A stretch of 64,000 nt of DNA from an uncultured Flavobacteriaceae bacterium (GTDB lineage: Bacteria; Bacteroidota; Bacteroidia; Flavobacteriales; Flavobacteriaceae): positions 124,001-188,000 of the forward strand of contig CALSUF010000002.1 in assembly GCA_943789465.1 (NCBI GenBank). Direction: 5' to 3'. The notes below the pieces were generated by a model that worked only from the letters and a program-made list of their open reading frames with translations, was not told the DNA's origin and did no database searches. The position numbers and the translations under genes are program-made. Positions 27,304 through 36,212 of this stretch are shown piece by piece (position 1 is the first letter of the stretch; each line of letters starts with the position of its first letter).

Positions 27304-27813
27304 ATGAACGAGCAAGAATTTCTGAAAATAGTCAGCCCTTTTAGGGATAAGATTTTTCGCGTAGCGAAACGTTTGTTAGTTTCTATTGAAGAAGCGGAAG
27401 ATGCGACACAAGAAGTTCTAATGAAATTATGGAAACATCGACAAAAAATGAAAGGGTATAACAGTCCTGAAGCATTTGCGATGACCATGACAAAAAATTG
27501 GTGTTTGGATCGCTTAAAATCAAAACAAGCACAAAACTTAAAAATAGTACATAATAATTATGAAGACCATTCAAAATCATTACAAAAGTCAATAGAAGTC
27601 AATGACAGTCTGCGCTGGGTAAAAATACATATGGAGTCTTTGCCTGCAAACCAAAAATTAATATTACAACTCAGAGATATTGAACAGTATGAGTTTAACG
27701 AAATAGCAAAAGTTCTTGATATGACAGAATCAACCATTAGAGTTGCACTGTCCAGAGCAAGAAAATCAATTAGAGAAAAATTAACAAAGACCCATAATTA
27801 TGGAACTAAATAA
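27304..27813 (+). CDS. ECF-type RNA polymerase sigma factor
   Basis: The 169-residue protein has region 2 (RVAKRLLVSIEEAEDATQEV, then KLWKHRQKM) and region 4 (LPANQKLILQLRDIEQYE and an HTH with STIRVALSRARKSIR). It lacks regions 1 and 3, so it is an ECF sigma factor. The next gene overlaps its end by 14 bases and encodes a one-helix membrane protein, the probable anti-sigma. A TAAATTTG box at 27279-27286 lies 17 bases before the start. Confidence 0.92.
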   Translation: MNEQEFLKIVSPFRDKIFRVAKRLLVSIEEAEDATQEVLMKLWKHRQKMKGYNSPEAFAMTMTKNWCLDRLKSKQAQNLKIVHNNYEDHSKSLQKSIEVNDSLRWVKIHMESLPANQKLILQLRDIEQYEFNEIAKVLDMTESTIRVALSRARKSIREKLTKTHNYGTK

Positions 27814-28288
27814 GATTGAAAGTCTTTTAGAAAAGTACGAAGAAGGGCAGACCACCTTACAAGAAGAAGCACAGTTAAAACACTATTTTACAACAGAAAC
27901 TGTGGCACCTCACTTGGAAGTTTACAGCTCATTATTCACTTATTTTGCATCGGAGAAACAACTTTCTCCTCAAAGACCCTTAGCCATAACTCGCAGCATT
28001 TTCAACCAATATCGTTGGTTTGCATCTGCAGCAGTTGTGACCATTATGTTCAGTGCTTTTATGACGCTTACTTCTAAGGATGAATTTATCAAGCTATCTA
28101 ATGAAGAACAATTTGCTTATGATCAGACCTTGAAGGCATTTGATCTAATTTCGAACCAAATGCATAAAGGATCAGTGTCACTAAATGCTTTAAACATGAT
28201 CTCATCCTCTTTTGAAAAAGGACAACAAAACGTTGCTTTTTTAGAAGAATTTAATAACTCGACCAACAAAATATTTAACATTAAATAA
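27800..28288 (+). CDS. Probable anti-sigma factor, single membrane helix
   Basis: The 162-residue protein has an N-terminal helical region (IESLLEKYEEGQTTLQEEAQL) typical of the cytoplasmic sigma-binding part of Bacteroidota anti-sigma factors. One membrane helix follows (about 73-92, WFASAAVVTIMFSAFM), then a periplasmic tail. The 14-base overlap with the sigma gene means translational coupling, as expected for a sigma/anti-sigma pair. No conserved zinc motif (HxxxCxxC) is present. Confidence 0.78.
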   Translation: MELNKIESLLEKYEEGQTTLQEEAQLKHYFTTETVAPHLEVYSSLFTYFASEKQLSPQRPLAITRSIFNQYRWFASAAVVTIMFSAFMTLTSKDEFIKLSNEEQFAYDQTLKAFDLISNQMHKGSVSLNALNMISSSFEKGQQNVAFLEEFNNSTNKIFNIK

Positions 28289-28309
28289 TTAAATCTAAAA
28301 TTTAAAAAA

Positions 28310-28876
28310 ATGAAAAAAATTGTAATAGTTCTTAGTTTACTTGTGACTCCGATAGTTATGTCAGCGCAAAGTATATTTGAAAAATACGAAGATAAGGAAC
28401 ATGTAACATCAGTGGTTGTCAATCAAAAAATGTTTAAAATGTTGGCCAATATTGACATTCAAACCAATGATCCTGACTCAGATGATTTTATCAATCAAGT
28501 AAAAATGCTTGATAATTTGACGGTCTTGACAACAGATGATATGTCTGTTTCAAACTCTATGAAAAAAGATGTTGAAAAATACATTGAAAACTCTCAGTTA
28601 GAGGAACTCATGCGCATCAAAGATGGCGATCAAACCGTCAATTTCTTTGTTTTAGAAGGTAAGGATGACAATCATGTCAAAGAACTTTTGATGTTTGTGA
28701 ATGGCTTAGGAGACATTACCAAAGATGAAAACATTACTATTAATGGAAAACAACGAGTGATTGAAACCGTTCTTTTGTCATTGACTGGAGACATCGATTT
28801 ACGTCAAGTTTCAAGACTTACAAATCAGTTGAATGTTCCAGGTGGAGAACAACTCAAAAAAGCTACAAAAAAATAA
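28310..28876 (+). CDS. DUF4252 secreted protein
   Basis: The 188-residue protein has a signal peptide (IVIVLSLLVTPIVMSAQ) and the DUF4252 core (EKYEDKEHVTSVVVNQKMF, LDNLTVLTTDD, LMRIKDGDQTVNFFVLEGKDDN). The function is unknown. It follows the sigma/anti-sigma pair by 21 bases and is directly joined to a second DUF4252 gene. The arrangement suggests that the ECF sigma factor controls them. Confidence 0.85.
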   Translation: MKKIVIVLSLLVTPIVMSAQSIFEKYEDKEHVTSVVVNQKMFKMLANIDIQTNDPDSDDFINQVKMLDNLTVLTTDDMSVSNSMKKDVEKYIENSQLEELMRIKDGDQTVNFFVLEGKDDNHVKELLMFVNGLGDITKDENITINGKQRVIETVLLSLTGDIDLRQVSRLTNQLNVPGGEQLKKATKK

Positions 28877-29416
28877 ATGACAGCTCTTTTTAAATTTTCA
28901 GCACTAATTGGTTTCTTTCTATTCCTAGGATGTTCTAGAGAGTTAACCCTTCAGACTTATTTTGTTGAGCACCAAGAAACCTCTGGGTTTATGTCTGTAG
29001 ACATTCCGATGTCTTTTCTAAACCCTGACAAAATTGAACTTTCTGAGGATCAACAACAAGCCATTGATTCTATTGACAAACTTAATATGCTTGCCTACAG
29101 TTTGAAAGATGGTACGGAAGATGAATTTAATACTGAATTAGCAATCATAAAAACCATCCTAAAAGCAGAGAAATACAACGAGTTGATGCGCGGAGGTAAT
29201 AAAGCTGAAGGAAAAATTTATATCAAATACATAGGGGAAGACTCTGAAATTGATGAGCTAATAATATTTGGTTTTTCTACCGATAATGGATTTGCTGTCA
29301 TCCGAGTTTTGGGAGATGATATGGAGCTATCGAAGATTATGAAACTCGAAAACATTGTAGATCAACTGGATACAAAAAATGCGAATGTTGAAGACTTTAT
29401 GAAATTTTTGTTATAA
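28877..29416 (+). CDS. DUF4252 lipoprotein
   Basis: The 179-residue protein has a lipoprotein signal (GFFLFLGC, Cys 19) and a DUF4252-type domain (LMRGGNKAEGKIYIKYIGEDSEIDELIIFGFS, given here only in part as LMRGGNKAEGK and DELIIFGFS). It begins one base after the first DUF4252 stop. The pair, one secreted and one lipid-anchored, is usual behind this type of ECF sigma factor. A terminator at 29437-29469 ends the operon. Confidence 0.83.
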   Translation: MTALFKFSALIGFFLFLGCSRELTLQTYFVEHQETSGFMSVDIPMSFLNPDKIELSEDQQQAIDSIDKLNMLAYSLKDGTEDEFNTELAIIKTILKAEKYNELMRGGNKAEGKIYIKYIGEDSEIDELIIFGFSTDNGFAVIRVLGDDMELSKIMKLENIVDQLDTKNANVEDFMKFLL

Positions 29417-29436
29417 AAACGACCTCTAGTTTTAGT

Positions 29437-29469
29437 AAAAAAAAGCCATAAATATCGTGGCTTTTTTTT
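29437..29469. terminator. Terminator between the DUF4252 operon and purB
   Basis: AAAAAAAAGCCA (29437-29448) pairs with TGGCTTTTTTTT (29458-29469) around a nine-base loop. A-run and T-run on both sides suit converging genes. Confidence 0.85.
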
Positions 29470-29483
29470 GGTTTAAAAATTTG

Positions 29484-30827
29484 TTATATCCCAGTATAAT
29501 TAGAAGGTGTAATCGCTTTTAGCTCTGTTTTAATAGCATCATTAACCTCTAAGGTGTCAATAAAGTTTGAGATAGAAGTTTTAGAAATGGCTTCGTTGGT
29601 ACGTGTCAATCCTTTCAAAGCTTCATAAGGATTCGGAAACCCTTCTCGTCTTAAAATGGTTTGGATGGCTTCCGCTACAACCGCCCAATTTTTTTCTAAA
29701 TCTTCTGCAATTTTTGAAGGGTTGAGTAACAGTTTCTGCAATCCCTTTAAGGTGGATTTGAAGGCGATAATTGTATGAGCAAAAGGCACTCCAACATTTC
29801 TTAAAACGGTGCTATCGGTCAAATCGCGTTGCAATCGTGATACGGGAAGCTTGGCAGATAAATGCTCAAAAATAGCGTTGGCAATACCTAAATTTCCTTC
29901 ACTGTTTTCAAAGTCAATAGGATTTACTTTATGTGGCATCGCCGAACTACCGACTTCGCCTTTTTTGATTTTTTGCTTGAAATAGTCCATAGACACATAG
30001 GTCCAAAAATCGCGGTCCAAATCGATGACAATTGTATTGATGCGTTTGAGGGCATCAAACATGGCAGCCATGTGGTCGTAATGTTCAATTTGTGTGGTAG
30101 GGAAGGAGTGGTGAAGCCCAAGCTTATTTTTTAAAAATTGACTTGCAAATACTTGCCAATCAACATCAGGATAAGCGACCTTATGTGCATTGAAATTTCC
30201 TGTGGCACCCCCAAATTTTGCGGCATTTGGAATTGATTTTAAAGATTCAAATTGCGCTTCTAAACGAGTTACAAATACTTGAATTTCTTTTCCAAGTCGT
30301 GTTGGAGAGGCGGGTTGTCCGTGCGTTCGTGCCAATAATGGAATTGATTCCCACTCAGAAACCAGTCCTTTTAAGCAATCCGTTAATGTATTATATTCAG
30401 GAATATACACTGCTTCAATAGCATCTTTAATGCTAAGTGGTATGGCAGTGTTATTTATGTCTTGAGAGGTCAATCCGAAGTGGATAAACTCTTTGTATTC
30501 AGAAATTTGAAGCGCATCAAATTTATCTTTTATAAAATATTCAACCGCTTTGACATCGTGGTTTGTAATGCTTTCAATATCCTTAATGGCTTGTGCATCT
30601 TTAGATGAAAAATCAGTATAAATGGCTCTTAAATCCTTAAAAAGAGCAGTATCAAACCCTTTTAGTTGTGGTAAAGGGATTTCACAAAGTGCAATAAAAT
30701 ATTCAATCTCTACTAAAACTCTGTACTTGATGAGAGATTCTTCAGAGAAAAACCCTGCTAATGCGTCAGTTTTTGATCTGTACCGACCGTCAATAGGAGA
30801 AATAGCATTTAGCATAGATATAGACAT
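29484..30827 (-). CDS. purB: Adenylosuccinate lyase
   Basis: The 447-residue protein has the fumarase/aspartase superfamily signature GSSAMPHKVNP and the ending typical of PurB (PNPYEALKGLTR). It starts AISPIDGRYRSKTDALAGFF, the mark of the long PurB type. It acts twice in purine synthesis, releasing fumarate from SAICAR and from adenylosuccinate. A TATATTTG box on the minus strand (30853-30860) lies 25 bases before the start. It stands alone, convergent with the DUF4252 operon. Confidence 0.96.
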   Translation of the reverse strand: MSISMLNAISPIDGRYRSKTDALAGFFSEESLIKYRVLVEIEYFIALCEIPLPQLKGFDTALFKDLRAIYTDFSSKDAQAIKDIESITNHDVKAVEYFIKDKFDALQISEYKEFIHFGLTSQDINNTAIPLSIKDAIEAVYIPEYNTLTDCLKGLVSEWESIPLLARTHGQPASPTRLGKEIQVFVTRLEAQFESLKSIPNAAKFGGATGNFNAHKVAYPDVDWQVFASQFLKNKLGLHHSFPTTQIEHYDHMAAMFDALKRINTIVIDLDRDFWTYVSMDYFKQKIKKGEVGSSAMPHKVNPIDFENSEGNLGIANAIFEHLSAKLPVSRLQRDLTDSTVLRNVGVPFAHTIIAFKSTLKGLQKLLLNPSKIAEDLEKNWAVVAEAIQTILRREGFPNPYEALKGLTRTNEAISKTSISNFIDTLEVNDAIKTELKAITPSNYTGI

Positions 30828-30852
30828 AGTGGTTGTGTTTTTTTTGAAGCTA

Positions 30853-30860
30853 CAAATATA
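30853..30860 (-). promoter_or_regulatory. -7 box of purB
   Basis: Minus-strand TATATTTG fits TAnnTTTG and is 25 bases upstream of the purB start. No convincing TTG at the -33 position was found. Confidence 0.5.
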
Positions 30861-30978
30861 GGGTTTTTCAATCGAAGTAAATGGACTTGGTTTTAAGTTT
30901 TTGGTCTCTATTCGTATGATAATTTAATGGATGAATTGACACCGTAACTAACATAATTTTAATAACTTTATACTTTAA

Positions 30979-31464
30979 ATGAATTGTAACATGACCCGTA
31001 AGAAAAAAATAATAAGTGGACTTGTAATTGTGTTTGTAATTGCACAATTTTTTCAACCGACCAAAAACCAAGGAAACTTAGAGCCGATTGCTCTTTTTTT
31101 GGTAGAAACACAAGCTTCCAATGAAGTCAAACAAATTTTAAAACACGCCTGTTTTGATTGCCATAGCAGTGTTACAAACTATCCGTGGTACAATACCATC
31201 ACGCCCGTTAATTATTGGTTAAATGGCCATATCAAAGAAGGTAAAAAACATTTTAATGTTTCCAAATGGGCCAGCTATTCTGTTAAGAAAAAAGACCATA
31301 AACTCGAAAAGTTAATAGAGGAGATTGAAGCGCAAGACATGCCTTTAGCATCCTATACTTGGACACATAAGGAGGCTCAATTAACGGATGTTCAAGTGCA
31401 ATCTTTAGTGGATTGGGCGCGCAACGCAAGATCTAATTACAGCCTTGATACAGACAATAATTAA
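30979..31464 (+). CDS. Haem-binding domain protein (Haem_bd type)
   Basis: The 161-residue protein has an N-terminal membrane anchor (IISGLVIVFVIAQFF) and a haem c motif CFDCH (58-62). The PWYNTITPVNYWLNGHI region and a late DMPLASY (possible Met ligand) follow. These fit the Haem_bd family of periplasmic one-haem proteins. Redox partners are unknown. An alternative start at 30991 (MTRKKK) would remove four residues. It precedes the glycosyltransferase by 11 bases. Confidence 0.82.
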   Translation: MNCNMTRKKKIISGLVIVFVIAQFFQPTKNQGNLEPIALFLVETQASNEVKQILKHACFDCHSSVTNYPWYNTITPVNYWLNGHIKEGKKHFNVSKWASYSVKKKDHKLEKLIEEIEAQDMPLASYTWTHKEAQLTDVQVQSLVDWARNARSNYSLDTDNN

Positions 31465-31475
31465 TGTAGAGTTTT

Positions 31476-32708
31476 ATGCAGCCAACGTTACTTATAATTG
31501 GGTTTGTATACCCAGAACCAAATTCATCGGCGGCTGGGTCACGAATGCTTCAATTGACACAGGCATTTCAAGATAAAGACTACCGCATAACGTTTGCTAC
31601 TACTTGCAAAAAATCAGACAATGCATTTGATTTAAAATCCATAGGGGTGACCGTAGTTGAAATTGAACTCAATCACTCTAGTTTTGATGTATTTATAAAA
31701 TCTCTGAATCCTTCAATTGTTTTGTTTGATCGGTTCATGACCGAGGAGCAATTTGGATGGCGTGTTGCCGAACACTGTCCAGATGCGTTACGAATTTTGG
31801 ACACAGAAGATTTACACTTTTTAAGAAAGGCGCGCCAAAAAGCATTCCACTCCAATCAGACATTACAGGGGGATCTTTTTACAAACGAAACCACCAAGCG
31901 TGAAATTGCCAGTATTTATAGAAGTGATTTGTCTTTAGTGATTTCTGAAGTCGAACACCAAATACTAACTGAAACATTCAAAATAGATGTTTCTATTTTG
32001 TGCTATCTTCCTTTTATGATTGCTTCTGAACATTGTGAACCCCAACCCGATTGTAAATCGTATTCTGAAAGACGTGATTTTGTTTCCTTGGGAAATTTCC
32101 TACATCCCCCAAATTTAGATGTCGTTCGGTATTTGAAAAAAGATATTTGGCCACGCATTCGAAAAGCACTTCCAGATTTAAAACTCCATATTTATGGGGC
32201 TTATGACACTGTAAACATCAAAGAAATGCACAATGAAAAAGAGGGGTTTTTGGTGCATGGATTTGTGGAGGATGCTTTTAAAGTTCTCAGTACAGCGAGG
32301 GTACTGTTGGCACCACTAAGATTTGGAGCGGGTCTCAAAGGTAAACTCATACAAGCCATGCAAACAGGAACCCCTTGTGCCATGTCGTCCATTGCTGCAG
32401 AAGGGATGTTTGGCGATCTACCCTCTAATGGTATTATAGAAGACACTTCAGATGTATTTATAGCCCGTACCGTTGCGTTGTATTCCAATGCATCTGAATG
32501 GGAGGCGTTTCAACAACAAGGATTTTCGATTCTAAAAAATAGATTTGAAAAAAGTGAACATCAGAAACGTTTTCTAAATCGAGTGAAGACACTTCAAGAG
32601 ACTCTTGGTGTCCACCGTTCTCAAAATTTTATTGGACAGATGCTGAACTACCACCAAATGCAAAGTACAAAGTACATGGCACGCTGGATTGAAGCGAAAA
32701 ATAAATAA
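31476..32708 (+). CDS. Glycosyltransferase family 4-like
   Basis: The 410-residue protein has a GT-B layout. There is an N-terminal acceptor domain (FVYPEPNSSAAGSRMLQL, then DRFMTEEQFGWR) and a C-terminal nucleotide-sugar domain. The latter contains LHIYGAYDT, VHGFVEDA and APLRFGAGLKGKLIQAMQTGTP, the usual glycine-rich and Glu/Gln-type region. It would add a sugar to a glycan or lipid at the membrane. The sugar and acceptor are unknown, and no other glycan genes are adjacent. Confidence 0.82.
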   Translation: MQPTLLIIGFVYPEPNSSAAGSRMLQLTQAFQDKDYRITFATTCKKSDNAFDLKSIGVTVVEIELNHSSFDVFIKSLNPSIVLFDRFMTEEQFGWRVAEHCPDALRILDTEDLHFLRKARQKAFHSNQTLQGDLFTNETTKREIASIYRSDLSLVISEVEHQILTETFKIDVSILCYLPFMIASEHCEPQPDCKSYSERRDFVSLGNFLHPPNLDVVRYLKKDIWPRIRKALPDLKLHIYGAYDTVNIKEMHNEKEGFLVHGFVEDAFKVLSTARVLLAPLRFGAGLKGKLIQAMQTGTPCAMSSIAAEGMFGDLPSNGIIEDTSDVFIARTVALYSNASEWEAFQQQGFSILKNRFEKSEHQKRFLNRVKTLQETLGVHRSQNFIGQMLNYHQMQSTKYMARWIEAKNK

Positions 32709-32801
32709 GTAACGGCACTACTGTCTACAACTCTTTTATGCTAAGCTATCCTTTGTAAGGGATTGTGTTGGACAGTCTGCGCTCTATTGAGTTCACATAA
32801 A

Positions 32802-33575
32802 CTATCTTCTTCTGTTGCGACTTAAAATTTTATATTCTTCGTAGCATTCGCTAATAGCATCTAATATTTGCAAGTCATTGGCAGTTCTAATGAAGTCTGT
32901 GGAGTAGTTACATTCACTAATCAGAAGGTCCAAATCAATTTTATCTACCTGTAGCAGAGCGGTTAGCATTTCTCTGTCAAAACGAGAAGCGAGAAGATCT
33001 CTAATTTCATCTTGTTTTTTCATTTCACGAAGTTTTTTCATTTCGCGAGGTTTTTTGCCAAAGATATTGTGTAAAAAATCTGCTGGATTAAAAATAGCGC
33101 CTAAAACTTTTGTTACCATACTTGGTGAGCGCGAACTAGATTCATACCCACTATTGAGCCCAGAAATACTGTAACGGACATTTTTTTGGATAGGTACTTG
33201 TTTGATATCGACTTCTAGATAGCCCGTTAATTTTAGTTTATTAACGTTCACTTCTTCTAGTGCCAAAGCCAACTCTGTAAGTTCAATGGTTGTAGAAGTT
33301 CCGTATTTTATCCAGTCATTACTGACTTTTACTTTGATTGATTTATACCCCAAATAGGAGAGGTGCAAGGTGTCATTTGCTTTGGCACGTATTTCAAATT
33401 CTCCACCAGTATTGGTAGTGGTTCCAATCACCTGATTTAGATTGACAATGTTTACACTTTCCATGACTCCTAGTGTTTCAGAATTTACAATCTTACCTTT
33501 GACAGTATTGTAAATTTGAGCTGTTCCAAAAAAGGGAACAACGAGGAGTAAAAAAAGTTTGAAGTGTAATTTCAT
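32802..33575 (-). CDS. Carboxypeptidase-like regulatory domain protein
   Basis: Starting at MKLHFKLFLLLVVPFFGTAQ, a clear signal peptide, the protein has about 257 residues. Residues about 22-105 form a CarboxypepD_reg-like beta-sandwich (VKGKIVNSETLGVMESVNI, LHLSYLGYKSIKVKVS). The rest is charged and helical, with an odd near-repeat (KPREMKKLREMKKQDE). This is the Bacteroidota type of small secreted protein with one such domain; no function is known. An upstream in-frame ATG at 33608 adds 11 residues before the signal peptide and is less likely. Confidence 0.75.
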   Translation of the reverse strand: MKLHFKLFLLLVVPFFGTAQIYNTVKGKIVNSETLGVMESVNIVNLNQVIGTTTNTGGEFEIRAKANDTLHLSYLGYKSIKVKVSNDWIKYGTSTTIELTELALALEEVNVNKLKLTGYLEVDIKQVPIQKNVRYSISGLNSGYESSSRSPSMVTKVLGAIFNPADFLHNIFGKKPREMKKLREMKKQDEIRDLLASRFDREMLTALLQVDKIDLDLLISECNYSTDFIRTANDLQILDAISECYEEYKILSRNRRR

Positions 33576-33661
33576 TCTTAGAATTAAGGATATAAAAGTA
33601 GTAAACAAATACTACACTAATATTGTCAATCTAAACTTTGACTAAAAATTAACACATTGGT

Positions 33662-35488
33662 TTATTTTCTACGACTCTTTCTCGCTCTTGAGAAATCGCC
33701 CCCACCACTTGGTTTAAAATCGGATGAACGACGTGGAGATCTTCCAGAAGAATTGCTGTCACTTCTGCGCCCTCTACTGTCTGATCTTGACCCAGAATTT
33801 CTAGAACGATCATTTCGTCCTCTTCCGCCACCGCCGTAGCCACCGCCGCCAGATCGACGACCTCCGCCACCTCCACGGTTGCGATCGCGACTCTTTTTCT
33901 CAGTAATTTCAACATTGATAAAACGACCATCTTGTTTAAAGTCTGTAAAGAATTCTAAGACTTTATCTTTATGAGCAACATCTGTATTAAAAAATGCAAA
34001 ACTGTCCTTAACATCTACTTTATAAACATCGTCTTGGTTCAGTTGTAGCGTATCTCTAAGGAAGTCTTTTAATTTCATCCAATCGTACCCATCTTTACTT
34101 CCAATGTTGATAAAGAAGCGTGTAGAATTGTCATTACTACGACCCTCATCATGACTGCTGTTAGATTGGGTGTTTAAATCTTTAGACTTTTTGTAATAAT
34201 TAAAAAAGCGTGTAAATTCAACTGAAAAGAATTTTTTGATCAGTTCGTCTTTTGTAACATCCTCAAATAACGTATTGATATCGTTCAAATACGGATCAAT
34301 TTCATGATTGATTTCTGTATCGTGAATTTTATTAGCAAGTGCTTTTAGCTGAACTTCACAAATTTCCATACCACTAGGCACTTCTTTTTTGATGAACTCT
34401 TTTTGAATGATACGTTCGATACTTTTAATTTTTCGAACTTCACTTTTAGAAACAATCACCATAGAAATACCAGATTTTCCAGCACGTCCAGTTCGTCCAC
34501 TTCGGTGTGTATAGGTTTCTATTTCGTCTGGTAATTGATAGTTGATGACGTGTGTAATATCATCTACATCAATTCCACGTGCAGCAACATCTGTAGCAAC
34601 GAGCATTTGAATTTGCTTAGCTCTGAAAGACTTCATCACCACATCCCGTTGGTTTTGGCTTAAATCACCATGTAAGGCACCCGCACTGTAACCATCTTCT
34701 ATAAGTTGTTCCGCTACTTTTTGAGTATCTCTCTTAGTTCTACAAAAAATAACTGAAAATATTTCTGGATTTGCATCTGCCAAACGTTTCAATGCTCGGT
34801 AACGATCTCTAGCACCTACAAGAAAATACTCGTGAGAAACATTTTTGCTTCCCATATTTTTATGACCTACAGTAACTTCTGTAGGACTGTTCATGAATTT
34901 CTTAGCAATTAATGACACTTCTTTTGGCATGGTTGCCGAAAAGAGCCAAGTACTTTTTTCTTTTGGAGTGTATGATAAAATTTCTGTAATATCTTCAAAG
35001 AACCCCATGTTCAGCATTTCATCAGCTTCATCGAGTACAGCATATTCAATTTTGGAAATATCAACCAACCTTCGACTGATCATATCTTTCATTCTTCCTG
35101 GTGTTGCCACAATAATTTGTGCACCTCTTTTCACTTGATTGGCTTGGTCAGTAATACTGGCTCCACCATAAATGGCAGTAACATTCAGTCCTTTACAGTG
35201 CTTACCATAGAGTTTCATCTCATTGGTAATTTGTAAACAAAGTTCTCGTGTTGGCGATAAAATAAGCCCTTGAGTGGTACGACTATTAATGTCTATTTTT
35301 TGCAACATTGGAAATCCAAAAGCAGCTGTTTTACCAGTTCCTGTTTGTGCCAATGCAACGAGATCACTGTCTTGATCTAATAAAAGTGGAATTGTTTTTT
35401 CTTGTACTTCACTCGGTGTTTCAAAACCGATGTCTGTAATGGCTTGAACCAAATGGTCTTCTAATCCAAGTTGTTTGAATGCATTCAT
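33662..35488 (-). CDS. DEAD-box RNA helicase (DeaD/CsdA-like) with RNA-binding and Gly/Arg-rich tail
   Basis: The 608-residue protein has the complete helicase set: Q motif, AQTGTGKT, PTRELC, TPGRMKD, DEAD, SAT, ATDVAARGID and HRSGRTGRAG. A DbpA-type RNA-binding fold follows (about 465-545; NIGSKDGYDWMKLKDFL). The tail (about 550-608) is very rich in Gly, Arg and Ser (RGGGGG, GYGGGGRG), a disordered RNA-binding type. It is likely to unwind rRNA or mRNA structures in the cold and to help ribosome assembly. A structured leader of about 110 bases lies upstream (35489-35607). Confidence 0.93.
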   Translation of the reverse strand: MNAFKQLGLEDHLVQAITDIGFETPSEVQEKTIPLLLDQDSDLVALAQTGTGKTAAFGFPMLQKIDINSRTTQGLILSPTRELCLQITNEMKLYGKHCKGLNVTAIYGGASITDQANQVKRGAQIIVATPGRMKDMISRRLVDISKIEYAVLDEADEMLNMGFFEDITEILSYTPKEKSTWLFSATMPKEVSLIAKKFMNSPTEVTVGHKNMGSKNVSHEYFLVGARDRYRALKRLADANPEIFSVIFCRTKRDTQKVAEQLIEDGYSAGALHGDLSQNQRDVVMKSFRAKQIQMLVATDVAARGIDVDDITHVINYQLPDEIETYTHRSGRTGRAGKSGISMVIVSKSEVRKIKSIERIIQKEFIKKEVPSGMEICEVQLKALANKIHDTEINHEIDPYLNDINTLFEDVTKDELIKKFFSVEFTRFFNYYKKSKDLNTQSNSSHDEGRSNDNSTRFFINIGSKDGYDWMKLKDFLRDTLQLNQDDVYKVDVKDSFAFFNTDVAHKDKVLEFFTDFKQDGRFINVEITEKKSRDRNRGGGGGRRSGGGGYGGGGRGRNDRSRNSGSRSDSRGRRSDSNSSGRSPRRSSDFKPSGGGDFSRARKSRRK

Positions 35489-35521
35489 TTTTTTTAATTT
35501 AAGTATTCGATATATAACTAA

Positions 35522-35607
35522 GTGTTACTTAGAGGTGTATCGAACATACCTAAACCAAGCTCTTTGTAACACATCCTCACCCTGAGGAATTTTCAGCTGC
35601 AAAGGTA
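35522..35607 (-). promoter_or_regulatory. Promoter and structured leader of the DEAD-box helicase gene
   Basis: A minus-strand -7 box TACCTTTG lies at 35600-35607. The predicted leader of about 110 bases contains a 7-bp outer stem, GTGTTAC (35566-35572 read on the minus strand) with GTAACAC (35522-35528). An inner AGGTAT/ATACACCT partial stem lies between. The long, folded leader is unusual for this compact genome and could give cold or helicase-dependent control. Confidence 0.45.
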
Positions 35608-35614
35608 CTACTAA

Positions 35615-36196
35615 TTAATTTAATGCAGTTTTAAAATAGGAAACCAATTTTGTAACTGCTTTTCCACGGTGCCCAATACGGTTTTTTTCGGTTAAAGAAA
35701 GTTCAGCAAATGTATTTATGTGGTCTGTTGGTTGAAATATTGGATCGTACCCAAAGCCATCGGTTCCTCTTTTGGCTTTAGTAATTTCTCCTTCACAAAT
35801 GCCTTCAAAAGTTACAAGCTTTCCTTGAAAATGCAAGGCAATAACGGTTTTGAATTGTGCCGATCGTTGGTCTTTTAGTTCTAATTTTGATAGTAATAAG
35901 TTCATATTATCCTCTGAATTTCGTTGAGGTCCTGCATAACGTGCAGAGTAGACTCCAGGCGCTCCATCCAAAGCAAAAACTTCTAACCCTGTGTCATCAG
36001 CAAAACAATCGAGACCATAATGTTGTTGGATGTAATCTGCTTTTTGAATTGCATTCCCTTTAATGGTGTCTTGAGTTTCTGGAATGTCTTCCAAGCATCC
36101 AATTTCTTCTAGACTTACCAACTTGATATAAGATGGGAGTAAGGCTTGTAGTTCTCTAATTTTATGTGGGTTATTCGTTGCGAATACAATGTTCAT
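35615..36196 (-). CDS. rdgB: Non-canonical purine NTP pyrophosphatase (Ham1/RdgB)
   Basis: The 193-residue protein has the family motifs FATNNPHKIRELQ, DDTGLEVFALDGAPGVYSARYAG (in part) and GFGYDPIF near residue 150. It removes inosine and xanthosine triphosphates from the nucleotide pool, yielding monophosphates and pyrophosphate. It lies 17 bases downstream of rlmH on the same strand and is probably transcribed with it. Confidence 0.95.
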   Translation of the reverse strand: MNIVFATNNPHKIRELQALLPSYIKLVSLEEIGCLEDIPETQDTIKGNAIQKADYIQQHYGLDCFADDTGLEVFALDGAPGVYSARYAGPQRNSEDNMNLLLSKLELKDQRSAQFKTVIALHFQGKLVTFEGICEGEITKAKRGTDGFGYDPIFQPTDHINTFAELSLTEKNRIGHRGKAVTKLVSYFKTALN

Positions 36197-36212
36197 GTGA
36201 CTATGATTTATA

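Noticed and set aside
32709-32801. Small gene or terminator between the glycosyltransferase and the carboxypeptidase-like gene
   Set aside because: Only a four-base stem (ATCC/GGAT) was seen and no open frame with a plausible start.
33800-33900. Possible simple repeat or CRISPR-like pattern
   Set aside because: The repeated CCGCC-type bases are codons of the Gly/Arg-rich helicase tail; there are no spacers.
33649-33930. Val/Ala-rich minus-strand open frame over the helicase tail
   Set aside because: It is a frame shadow of the Gly/Arg-rich repeat codons of the DEAD-box helicase.
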